A DNA stretch of 8,340 nt from assembly GCA_937893735.1 (NCBI GenBank), contig CALBGD010000489.1, positions 1 through 8,340 on the forward strand, given 5' to 3'. Under the pieces are notes generated by a model. The model saw only the letters and a list, made by a program, of their open reading frames with translations, ran no database searches and had not been told where the DNA came from. A program made the translations under genes and the position numbers. Below, piece after piece: positions 1 through 5,091 of the stretch. The DNA comes from an uncultured Clostridia bacterium (GTDB taxonomy: Bacteria; Bacillota; Clostridia; Oscillospirales; Ruminococcaceae). The stretch's first letter is position 1. Every line of letters starts with the position of its first letter.

Positions 1-537
1 GACTTCCTGCTCGTCGAGGGAGGAAGTCGGCTCGTCGAGGATAAGCACCTTGCAGTCCATATCGACCGCACGGGCTATCGCGACCATCTGCTGGACCGCG
101 AGGGAGCAGCTTCCGAGCTGCTGATTCGGTCTTGCCGGGATATCAAGCGATTCCAGAAGCTTTCCGGCGTCCGAATACATCTTCTTCCATTTGGTGAAAG
201 TGCCCTTTGATCTGCCGATGTACATATTCTCGGCGACCGTCAGGTTCGGGCAGAGTGTGATCTCCTGATAAACCGTGCTTATTCCGGCTTTCTGAGCGTC
301 CTGAGTCGATCTGATAACGACAGGCTCAGGATTGCCGGACATATAAATGTTGCCGCCGTCCTTTTCATATACACCGGTGAGTACCTTTATAAGTGTGGAT
401 TTACCAGCGCCGTTCTCGCCCATCAGCGCGTGTATCTCGCCCTTGCGCAGTGTGAATTCAACGTTCTGGAGCGCTTTCACACCGGGGAATTCCTTACATA
501 TGCCCTCTAGCCTGAGAACAACATTTTCATCACGCAT
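1..537 (-). CDS. Sugar ABC transporter ATP-binding protein, YtfR/MglA-like (3' part outside window)
   Basis: This is the N-terminal 179 residues of the ATPase that powers uptake of a monosaccharide through a CUT2-type ABC importer at the inner face of the membrane. Translation of the minus strand shows a Walker A (GENGAGKST, residues 40-48), a Q-loop (Q91 in VYQEIT), a degenerate ABC signature (LGSCSLAVQQ, about 141-150) and a Walker B (VLILDEP, 164-170). Sugar-type ATPases of this class usually have about 500 residues with two fused nucleotide-binding domains, so the rest lies beyond base 1. The start ATG (537-535) is chosen because GGAGG (550-546 on the minus strand) sits 8 nt before it. 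It lies 120 bp downstream of the sugar-binding lipoprotein in the same direction, so the two are almost certainly one operon with a permease further downstream. The exact sugar cannot be read from this subunit. Confidence 0.95.
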   Translation of the reverse strand, partial: MRDENVVLRLEGICKEFPGVKALQNVEFTLRKGEIHALMGENGAGKSTLIKVLTGVYEKDGGNIYMSGNPEPVVIRSTQDAQKAGISTVYQEITLCPNLTVAENMYIGRSKGTFTKWKKMYSDAGKLLESLDIPARPNQQLGSCSLAVQQMVAIARAVDMDCKVLILDEPTSSLDEQEV

Positions 538-570
538 TGTCTTCGCCTCCGGTTTTTTAGTTAACAGAAT

Positions 571-609
571 GGTCCGATACAAGTGATCTGTTATCCATTA
601 TATCGGACC
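571..609 (-). other. Intercistronic stem-loop between binding protein and ATPase genes
   Basis: GGTCCGATA (571-579) and TATCGGACC (601-609) form a perfect 9-bp inverted repeat around a 21-nt loop, in the 120-bp gap between the binding-protein stop and the ATPase start. On the transcribed minus strand it is not followed by a run of T, so it is not a standard terminator. Binding-protein genes are often expressed above their ATPase and permease, and hairpins at this position can stabilise the upstream message or attenuate read-through; that role here is inference. A second short self-complementary stretch (CTGATCAG, 623-630) lies between it and the stop codon. Confidence 0.5.
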
Positions 610-657
610 GTTTCCGTCATGGCTGATCAGCTGATTCAGCTAGGGTGTTCAGAACGA

Positions 658-1674
658 TCAGATACCGTACTTGTCAACGTCTTCCTGAGTGATAGTGGAA
701 GCGTCGAAGCCCTTCTCGTCCATAACGATGACCTTGTTTTCGGGAGCTGTGCCGTTCTCAAGATCCTTGATGATGGAGTCGATGTAGGAAGCCTGGAAAG
801 GATTGCACTGACCATCGTAGTTCCAGCTGCCGGAAAGGAGGTTCTCAAGAGCCCACTTGTTGCAGTCGAAGCCCATTACGATAACGTCCTTGCCAACGCC
901 GTGGGAGATGTTAGCCTTGTCGAGGGCTGCAACTGCGCCCTTTGCCATATCATCGTTCTCAGCGTAGATAACATTGAAGGAAGTGCCGCTGTCGATGATG
1001 GACTGAACGATCTGCTGTGCTGTTTCTGCGTTCCAGTCAGCGGTCTGCTGTGTAACGAGGTTCCAGCTGTCGTCCTCAGCTACCTTGGTGTCGAGGGCGC
1101 CGGTTCTGCCGACCTGTGCAGCGGAGCCCATCGTGCCCTGGATATGTACTATGTTGTACTCAGAAAGTCCCTGGGAAGCCAGCCAGTCAACTGCGGTCTG
1201 ACCTTCCTTTGCCATATCGGATACGATGGAAGCTTCGTACAGGCTGTCGTCAGCGTCGATGGTTCTGTCGAACAGGATAACCTTGATTCCCTGAGCCTGA
1301 GCGTCCTTGAGGACGGAGTCCCAGCCGGAAGTACCAGCAGCGGAAATCAGCAGGTAGTCGACCTCGGACTGAATGAATGTCTGTGCTGCTGCGATCTGCT
1401 CGTCGTTCTTAAGGCTGTATGCAAAGGAAGCGTCGTAGCCGTTCTCCTCTGTGAATGTATCCTTCATGTCCTTGTCGTTCGCTGTACGATAGCCGGACTC
1501 GTTGGGGTCGTTGTTGATTATTCCGACCTTAATGAGGTCTCCGTTTGCAGAACCAGAGCCAGATCCGCTGCTGCCGGATTCAGCAGTGCTGCCGCTGCCG
1601 GAGCTGCAGCCTGCGAGTACGCTTGCGGTGAGTGCCAGACCGAGTACCGATGCGAGTATTTTCTTGATTTTCAT
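658..1674 (-). CDS. Sugar-binding lipoprotein of ABC importer, YtfQ/periplasmic-binding-protein-like (Peripla_BP_4)
   Basis: This 338-residue protein captures a sugar outside the membrane and delivers it to the ABC permease. The signal peptide has Lys at 2, 4 and 5, a hydrophobic core and a lipobox SVLAGC with Cys23 as lipidation site, followed by a Ser/Gly-rich tether (about 24-45). The body is a type-I periplasmic-binding fold. Several stretches resemble E. coli YtfQ, the galactofuranose-binding protein: NESGYRTAN, GTSGWDSVLKDAQAQGIKV, FDRTIDADDSLY, IQGTMGSAAQVGRTG and YAENDDMAKGAV. The start at 1674 is preferred over an upstream in-frame ATG at 1776 because GGAGGG lies 8 nt before it and the signal peptide begins there. 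It is first in an operon with the ATPase. The furanose or arabinose substrate is inferred from the YtfQ resemblance and the AraR-like neighbour, not proven. Confidence 0.95.
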   Translation of the reverse strand: MKIKKILASVLGLALTASVLAGCSSGSGSTAESGSSGSGSGSANGDLIKVGIINNDPNESGYRTANDKDMKDTFTEENGYDASFAYSLKNDEQIAAAQTFIQSEVDYLLISAAGTSGWDSVLKDAQAQGIKVILFDRTIDADDSLYEASIVSDMAKEGQTAVDWLASQGLSEYNIVHIQGTMGSAAQVGRTGALDTKVAEDDSWNLVTQQTADWNAETAQQIVQSIIDSGTSFNVIYAENDDMAKGAVAALDKANISHGVGKDVIVMGFDCNKWALENLLSGSWNYDGQCNPFQASYIDSIIKDLENGTAPENKVIVMDEKGFDASTITQEDVDKYGI

Positions 1675-1730
1675 AGCTTTTTCCCTCCGATAAAATATGA
1701 TCGTTGTGGTTTTTGTTTTGGAACGCTTAG

Positions 1731-1760
1731 AACAAATTCCTAGCATATTTGCTACAAATT
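1731..1760. promoter_or_regulatory. Candidate AraR operator pair in the transporter leader
   Basis: ATTTG-CTA-CAAAT (1747-1759) is a short palindrome. On the minus strand it reads AATTTGTA from 1760, with a second copy AATTTGTT (1738-1731) 22 bp further on. Both resemble the ATTTGTAC half-site known for Bacillus AraR. They lie about 30-55 bp downstream of the predicted transporter start site, where a bound repressor would block elongation or loop to an upstream site. The assignment to the adjacent regulator is inference. Confidence 0.45.
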
Positions 1761-1793
1761 TTACTTTTGTCTGCATTCCTGTTTGTTGTCCTT

Positions 1794-1822
1794 ATTTTAG
1801 CACAAAGGTTCGATAAATGCAA
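1794..1822 (-). promoter_or_regulatory. Promoter for the sugar transporter operon
   Basis: On the minus strand, TTGCAT (1822-1817) is followed after 17 bp by TAAAAT (1799-1794), and the -10 is preceded by TGC, making an extended -10. Transcription would start near 1787, giving a leader of about 110 nt that contains operator-like half-sites. The -35 is weak (TTG only), which fits a promoter held under regulation. Confidence 0.65.
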
Positions 1823-1866
1823 TACACAAAATATACATTCTTTTGGGAAATTTTTTGTGCATATAT

Positions 1867-1886
1867 TACAAATTGTACGTTTTTCA
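1867..1886. promoter_or_regulatory. Candidate AraR operator between the divergent promoters
   Basis: TACAA-A-TTGTA (1867-1877) is a perfect 11-bp palindrome. AATTGTACGT, starting at 1871, matches nine of ten bases of the left half of the AraR consensus ATTTGTACGTACAAAT. It sits about 45 bp upstream of the transporter -35 and about 35 bp upstream of the araR -35, so it could serve both directions by looping to the flanking sites. Confidence 0.45.
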
Positions 1887-1917
1887 ACAAACAAATATAC
1901 CGTTCCGCAAAAACATC

Positions 1918-1946
1918 TTGACAAACGGAGAGCAAAGTTGTATCAT
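1918..1946 (+). promoter_or_regulatory. Promoter of the AraR-like regulator
   Basis: TTGACA (1918-1923), a 17-bp spacer and TATCAT (1941-1946) give a near-consensus SigA promoter, with a start expected near 1953. Two downstream GAATTTGTA repeats could make it autoregulated. Confidence 0.8.
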
Positions 1947-1956
1947 ATACATAGGT

Positions 1957-1988
1957 GAATTTGTATTCTCTCAGAGTTCGAATTTGTA
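1957..1988 (+). promoter_or_regulatory. Direct GAATTTGTA repeats, candidate autoregulatory operators
   Basis: GAATTTGTA occurs at 1957-1965 and again at 1980-1988, 23 bp apart, just after the predicted araR start site and before its AGGGG ribosome site (1996-2000). The second copy reads ATTTGTAC, eight of eight with the known AraR half-site. The phasing of about two helical turns suits two dimers on one DNA face. Binding is inferred. Confidence 0.5.
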
Positions 1989-2009
1989 CTTTAATAGGGG
2001 CGATAATAT

Positions 2010-3059
2010 ATGACTAAATATGAAGCTGTTGCGCAGGCAATAAAAAATGATATTGAAAACGGCGTATATACCGAGGGACAGGCGATACCTACAGAGGAAC
2101 TGCTGACTGCTCAGTATAATGTCAGCCGCCAGACGATCCGCAAGGCATTAGCGCTCCTGGTAGAAGAAGATCTTATAATAAAACGTCAGGGCAGCGGTTC
2201 GGTGGTGCGCCCGAAGCGGCTGAACCCAAGGACCGGAAAGATAGCGGTAGTCGCAACGTACATCAGCGATTACATTTTTCCGAGCCAGCTCCGGGCTGTT
2301 GAGGAAGTGCTGTCTGAGAACAAGTATACCGCAGTCCTTTCCGCGACCCGCAACCGCGTCTGCAACGAGCGCGCTATTCTTGAAGAAATACTGAAAAATC
2401 CCGTTGACGGCATATTAATAGAGGGAACAAAATCTGCAATGCCGAACCCGAATTTCGATTTGTACGAAAAGCTTATAGGCATGGGTATCCCGGTAGTTTT
2501 TTTCAACGGATATTACCCGACCCTCAGCGGCACATATTCCGTCTGCGCGGACAACCAGGCGGGAGGCGCCGAGCTTGTGCGGCACCTCATTGACCGCGGT
2601 CACACGAAGATCGCAGGGTATTTCAAGAGCGATGATATCCAGGGTCATCAGCGGTATTCAGGCTTTATTTCGGAACTGTTCCGCAGCGGTCTGATAATCC
2701 CTGACGAGAACGTGTTCTGGTACACCACTGAGACAAAGGAAAAACTGTTCGATGATCCGGAGGAGGTATTAAAGCGCCTCGGCGATAACACGGCAGTCGT
2801 GTGTTATAACGATGAGGTGGCGTTCGGTCTTGTGAAGTGCCTGCTCTCCGCCGGCAGACGCGTTCCGGAGGACGTTGCGGTAGTCAGCTTCGACAACAGC
2901 AATCTCAGCCGGATATCCCAGGTGCCGATAACCTCGCTCTCCTATGAGGACAGGAACATTGGCAGGATAGCCGCGCAGAAGCTCGTCGATATTCTGAACG
3001 GCAGGGAAGTATCCTCTGAGGTATTGCCGTGGACTTTTATCCAGAAAGAAAGCTCATAA
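2010..3059 (+). CDS. araR: AraR-like transcriptional repressor (GntR HTH + LacI/GalR-type sugar-binding domain)
   Basis: This 349-residue cytoplasmic regulator joins an N-terminal GntR winged helix-turn-helix (about 1-70; VSRQTIRKAL at 38-47 is the recognition helix, QGSGSVV the wing) to a C-terminal LacI-type effector domain (about 75-340). That hybrid architecture is the hallmark of Bacillus AraR, the arabinose repressor. The first part of the effector domain contains TYISDYIFPS (83-92), which I recall as shared with B. subtilis AraR; DDIQG, CYNDEVAFG and PITSL stretches also match the family. Length agrees with AraR (about 360). It starts at ATG 2010 with AGGGG 9 nt before. It is divergent from the sugar ABC genes, and AATTTGTA sites fill the shared region. 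It probably represses the transporter and itself until the sugar binds. L-arabinose as effector is inferred. Confidence 0.9.
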   Translation: MTKYEAVAQAIKNDIENGVYTEGQAIPTEELLTAQYNVSRQTIRKALALLVEEDLIIKRQGSGSVVRPKRLNPRTGKIAVVATYISDYIFPSQLRAVEEVLSENKYTAVLSATRNRVCNERAILEEILKNPVDGILIEGTKSAMPNPNFDLYEKLIGMGIPVVFFNGYYPTLSGTYSVCADNQAGGAELVRHLIDRGHTKIAGYFKSDDIQGHQRYSGFISELFRSGLIIPDENVFWYTTETKEKLFDDPEEVLKRLGDNTAVVCYNDEVAFGLVKCLLSAGRRVPEDVAVVSFDNSNLSRISQVPITSLSYEDRNIGRIAAQKLVDILNGREVSSEVLPWTFIQKESS

Positions 3060-3083
3060 ATATTAAAACAGCGCCGGAATTTT

Positions 3084-3127
3084 GTGCACCTCCAAAAGTT
3101 AGACACTTTTGGAGGTGTATATTTTTT
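3084..3127 (+). mobile_element. Left end of an IS3-type insertion sequence with hairpin; also acts as araR terminator
   Basis: CACCTCCAAAAGT (3087-3099) and ACTTTTGGAGGTG (3105-3117) form a perfect 13-bp stem with loop TAGAC, followed by TATATTTTTTAT. The AAAAGTTAGACA core is typical of IS3/IS150-group termini, and an IS orfA-like start codon follows at 3128. The hairpin plus T-run would also end transcription coming from araR, whose stop is only about 25 bp away. IS ends often carry such hairpins to block read-through. The exact IS boundary (TG at 3084) is inferred. Confidence 0.65.
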
Positions 3128-3240
3128 ATGAGCAAAACAGGAAGAAAAAACAAAACATACTCGCCAGAATTCAAAAAAATGTTATAATCGATATGCGAGA
3201 AAACCACTTGGGTTATAAAGAAACAATGAGGAAATACTTT
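3128..3240 (+). pseudogene. IS3-family transposase OrfA, N-terminal fragment with frameshift
   Basis: ATG 3128 opens with MSKTGRKNKTYSPEFKK, the typical start of an IS3/IS150-type OrfA helix-turn-helix protein, then stops at TAA 3185-3187. The family-like sequence resumes one frame over as VIIDMRENHLGYKETMRKYF (about 3181-3240). One missing base near 3179-3181 explains both. The remainder of orfA, orfB (DDE integrase) and the right IS end are absent; at about 3241 the frame passes into unrelated sequence. It cannot encode a working transposase. Confidence 0.75.
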
Positions 3241-3378
3241 CCGCACTTGAGGCAAAAGCCTATGGAAACGCTCTTTGCGCTTTCGGATAAGGATAACGTG
3301 TTGTATCTGAACACGTTTTCAAGAACTATCTCCCCGGCTGTGCGCATAGGCTGCATGGTGCTGCCAAATCAGCTTTGG
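3241..3378 (+). pseudogene. MocR-type (GntR/aminotransferase) regulator, internal fragment
   Basis: About 46 residues resemble the PLP-binding segment of MocR-family regulators, whose C-terminal domain is an aminotransferase fold. Visible motifs are LSDKDNVLYLNTFSRT followed by ISPAVRIGCMVLPNQL, to be compared with the family pattern of a (T/S)FSK(T/S)-type segment, then P-x-(L/I)RI-x-Y-x-(V/I)-x-P. The Lys that normally carries PLP is Arg here. Both ends are cut: before it is IS orfA sequence, after it an XRE repressor. It is a relic of a gene that has otherwise gone from this window. Confidence 0.6.
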
Positions 3379-3602
3379 CTTAACAAATCCACAATACAAA
3401 GATATGAGACAGGGAAAATTACCAAAATAAAGGTGCCTGTTATTCACGCAATTGCAAAGCAACTTAACGTCGACCCTAATTGGTTGATGGGGGAAAGCGA
3501 GAAAATGGGGGAGTATGTTCCTCGTTTTGATAAGTTTGAAAAATGGGAGGATGAAATACAAAGAAAAAGAATAGCAGAGAATGACACAAGTTTTGAATTA
3601 GA
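3379..3602 (+). pseudogene. XRE/Cro-CI-type repressor, C-terminal part
   Basis: From about 3379 the frame reads LNKSTIQRYETGKITKIKV and then PVIHAIAKQLNVDPNWLMG. This is the recognition helix and final helices of a Cro/CI-type HTH as seen in phage and integrative-element repressors, followed by a charged tail (EKMGEYVPRFDKFEKWEDE). The first two HTH helices are missing and are replaced by MocR sequence. The frame then runs into the integrase remnant in another register. In intact elements such a repressor lies near int, so its position supports an integrative element that was cut down by deletion. Confidence 0.7.
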
Positions 3603-3626
3603 CTATTCTCGTTCGCGAAAAAGACC

Positions 3627-4352
3627 TTGCAGAATATCCGGGGCTGTATCACGGCGTTTATGAAATACTGCCGGAAATGCAAGTACACCACGCTGTTTCC
3701 CGAAGATCTCACTATCCCGCGCGGAGCGGTCAGCAAGCCGAAATCCATCTTGCAGCCGGACGACCTGCGAAAACTTTTCAACATTGATTTCACCGAGTAC
3801 AGAGGCAAGCCGGCGCATGAGCTGTTTATCAACGCTTACCGTTTCGAGGTTTCCACAGGGCTGCGCCCCGGCGAGGTTATCGGGCTGAAATGGTCTGATA
3901 TCGCGAACAGCACGGTATTCCTGAAACGCAGCATAAACGTCTACGGCGAGGAGACTACCGGGAAGAACGAGAACGCACAGCGAATATTCACGCTGACCGA
4001 GATATCCCGCGCCGTCCTGGAAGCTCAGAGAGAATACCAGAAGCAGAACGGGATAGAAACGCAGTGGGTGTTCTCGGACGAATACGGCGAATGCGCGAAG
4101 GAAAACCGCTACTACAAGCGCTGGATCCATTACTGCGAGGTCAACGGCATTCAGAAAACCACAGCCTACGAAATGCGGCACACTTTCGTGTCAGTCGTGA
4201 AGTCGCTCCCGGAGGGCTATCTGAAACAGCTTGTCGGGCACAGCAAGGACATGGATACATACGGCGTGTACTCGCATGAGTTCCTTGGCGACAGCAAAAA
4301 GACCGCCGAGCTTGTCGAGGGCATTTTTGGCAGGATACTCAAAACAGGATAA
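3627..4352 (+). CDS. Tyrosine recombinase/integrase, N-terminally truncated
   Basis: The catalytic domain of a phage/ICE-type site-specific recombinase appears whole: Arg80 in TGLRPGE, Lys113 region, YxxR at 181-184 (the usual H is Y, a common variant), His205 in VGHS, and the nucleophile Tyr215 in YGVYSH. Residue numbers count from TTG 3627. Family members usually have 350-400 residues. Here the arm-binding domain and most of the core-binding domain are gone; the frame is open back to a TGA at 3594-3596 but reads IRLFSFAKKTLQNIRG with no ATG and no clear ribosome site, so the gene is probably a remnant. The TTG start is only the first possible one. It points at the ssrA 3' end 117 bp away, a classic attachment site, and is followed by a terminator. 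Confidence 0.8.
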   Translation: MQNIRGCITAFMKYCRKCKYTTLFPEDLTIPRGAVSKPKSILQPDDLRKLFNIDFTEYRGKPAHELFINAYRFEVSTGLRPGEVIGLKWSDIANSTVFLKRSINVYGEETTGKNENAQRIFTLTEISRAVLEAQREYQKQNGIETQWVFSDEYGECAKENRYYKRWIHYCEVNGIQKTTAYEMRHTFVSVVKSLPEGYLKQLVGHSKDMDTYGVYSHEFLGDSKKTAELVEGIFGRILKTG

Positions 4353-4361
4353 AAAAAAACA

Positions 4362-4383
4362 GGGCGCTCCGACCGGAACGCCC
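4362..4383. terminator. Hairpin terminator after the integrase
   Basis: GGGCGCTCC (4362-4370) and GGAACGCCC (4375-4383) form an imperfect stem with loop GACC. It is followed by ATTTGCTTTGT on the plus strand and preceded by a run of nine A (a T-run for minus-strand transcription), so it may work in both directions. Confidence 0.65.
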
Positions 4384-4395
4384 ATTTGCTTTGTA

Positions 4396-4419
4396 AAAGT
4401 GGGTTATAAAGTGGGTTAT
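4396..4419. repeat. Perfect 12-bp tandem repeat between int and ssrA
   Basis: AAAGTGGGTTAT occurs twice back to back (4396-4407 and 4408-4419). Direct repeats close to an integrase gene and its att end commonly serve as arm-type binding sites for the recombinase N-terminal domain. That role is inferred from position alone. Confidence 0.6.
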
Positions 4420-4423
4420 TGCC

Positions 4424-4460
4424 ACAAAAAGAAAACACCGCATGGCGCTTAACCATGCGG
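4424..4460 (-). terminator. Rho-independent terminator of ssrA
   Basis: CCGCATGG (4438-4445) and CCATGCGG (4453-4460) form a perfect 8-bp stem with a 7-nt loop. On the minus strand it follows the tmRNA 3' CCA by 8 nt and is followed by TGTTTTCTTTTT. This is a textbook intrinsic terminator. Confidence 0.85.
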
Positions 4461-4468
4461 TATAGAGG

Positions 4469-4819
4469 TGGTGGAGCCGAGGGGAATTGAACCCCTGTCC
4501 GAAAACCCGTCCTCACGACTTTCTCCGGGTGGAGTTTATCTTTTAGATCTCCCGCGCACGAGCGCCGGTAAACAGGCTCTCGCGTTTGGCAGCCTTTGAT
4601 ACATCAGAGACTACAAGGCAACTCATCAATGACGTTCACCACTAGTCGACGCCATATCCCCGCCCGTGGTACTGCGAGGTATGACGGAAGCCGCTTAGGC
4701 AGCTACTAACTCAGAATTGTAATCTGCGTTTAAATTTAAAGGTGCGACGATTTAAGTGATTTCGCCCTCACTACCCGCTTATCGTGCATCAGAATCCCCG
4801 TCGAAGCCTTTACGGCCCC
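4469..4819 (-). ncRNA. ssrA: Transfer-messenger RNA (tmRNA)
   Basis: This 351-nt RNA rescues ribosomes stalled on broken mRNA and tags the nascent peptide for degradation, together with SmpB. The 5' end GGGGCC (from 4819) pairs with GGCTCC before the 3' ACCA, including the G3-U70 wobble that marks alanine-charged RNAs. The family signature GGCTTCGACGGGGAT follows the 5' end, and GGTTCAATTCC forms the T-arm near the 3' end. The tag frame reads (N)ADYNSELVAA and then TAA (4697-4695); the resume codon is either AAC 4730 or GCA 4727. The tag ends in V-A-A rather than the more common L-A-A. CCA is encoded. The 3' end is an established integration site for mobile elements, and an integrase remnant lies right beside it. 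Confidence 0.97.
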
Positions 4820-4853
4820 ATAATACGCGAATGACTCTGCATTCTGTTGTAAT

Positions 4854-4882
4854 AGTATATCACATTTGTCTCCCTTTGTCAA
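4854..4882 (-). promoter_or_regulatory. Promoter of ssrA
   Basis: On the minus strand, TTGACA (4882-4877), a 17-bp spacer and TATACT (4859-4854) form a near-perfect SigA promoter. Transcription would start near 4847, leaving about 28 nt to be trimmed to the mature 5' end at 4819, as expected for RNase P processing. The 146 bp between this and the next promoter at 5029 shows nothing else I can name. Confidence 0.85.
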
Positions 4883-5028
4883 GTGCCGGAATACCGTTTT
4901 CTGCCGCTTTTTCGGCTCATTTTCCGACATTTCAGCAGGAACATTCGCCGAATAATAATTTATGCCGATCCGGAAAATATATCCACTGTCGGGCGCGGTT
5001 TTTTGTGAACTTTTTTGCTTCCTGCCTC

Positions 5029-5057
5029 TTGACAAACGTCCGAAATCGGACTATAAT
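5029..5057 (+). promoter_or_regulatory. Perfect consensus promoter of the MarR-MATE operon
   Basis: TTGACA (5029-5034), exactly 17 bp, then TATAAT (5052-5057): both hexamers and the spacing are consensus. Unrepressed it should be very strong, which fits an operon kept silent by its own repressor. The start is expected near 5064, about 28 nt before the MarR start codon. Confidence 0.9.
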
Positions 5058-5079
5058 AGAAAAAGTCTGGTTTCGGACG
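5037..5079. promoter_or_regulatory. Probable MarR operators overlapping the promoter
   Basis: GTCCGA-AA-TCGGAC (5038-5051) is a perfect 14-bp palindrome filling most of the -35/-10 spacer. A second, imperfect copy at 5065-5078 (10 of 14 bases identical, ending TTTCGGAC) lies 27 bp on, at the expected start site. In addition, CGTCCGAAA (5037-5045) and TTTCGGACG (5071-5079) form a 9-bp inverted repeat across the -10. MarR dimers typically bind palindromes of this size, so autorepression by the first gene is likely. Confidence 0.75.
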
Positions 5080-5091
5080 ATGGAGGTATAT

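Larger units (their letters stand above)
3109..3663 (+). pseudogene. Composite open frame made of three unrelated gene fragments
   Basis: A 184-codon frame from a TTG at 3109 stays open across pieces of an IS3-type transposase, a MocR-type regulator and an XRE repressor, ending out of frame inside the integrase remnant. Gene callers would report it as one hypothetical protein. The parts belong to different families in their normal position order only within each fragment, so I read it as an accident of rearrangement rather than a designed fusion. No convincing ribosome site precedes the TTG. The parts are listed separately. Confidence 0.5.

Noticed and set aside
571..609. GTCCGA/TCGGAC hexamers also seen in the MarR operator
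   Set aside because: The halves are 18 bp further apart than in the operator palindrome, lie inside an operon and far from any promoter; shared hexamers are probably chance.
1718..1731. Possible CcpA cre box, TCTAAGCGTTCCAA on the minus strand
   Set aside because: It fits only 11 of 14 consensus positions and lacks dyad symmetry at the ends; too weak to annotate.
583..1743. Long plus-strand open frame (386 codons) opposite the sugar-binding protein
   Set aside because: The minus-strand frame has a signal peptide, lipobox, ribosome site and clear family resemblance. The plus-strand product is Cys/Val-rich with no recognisable motif and is a shadow of it.
3060..3090. Second attachment site for the ssrA-linked element
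   Set aside because: No stretch here matches the ssrA 3' end beyond a few bases, so no att pair can be claimed.
3603..4181. Minus-strand open frame of 192 codons opposite the integrase
   Set aside because: The plus strand carries an unmistakable recombinase catalytic domain, so the antisense frame is incidental.
4736..5035. Minus-strand 99-codon frame ending in MHDKRVVRAKSLKSSHL
   Set aside because: Its end is the 5' part of tmRNA and its body covers the ssrA promoter; it is not a protein gene.
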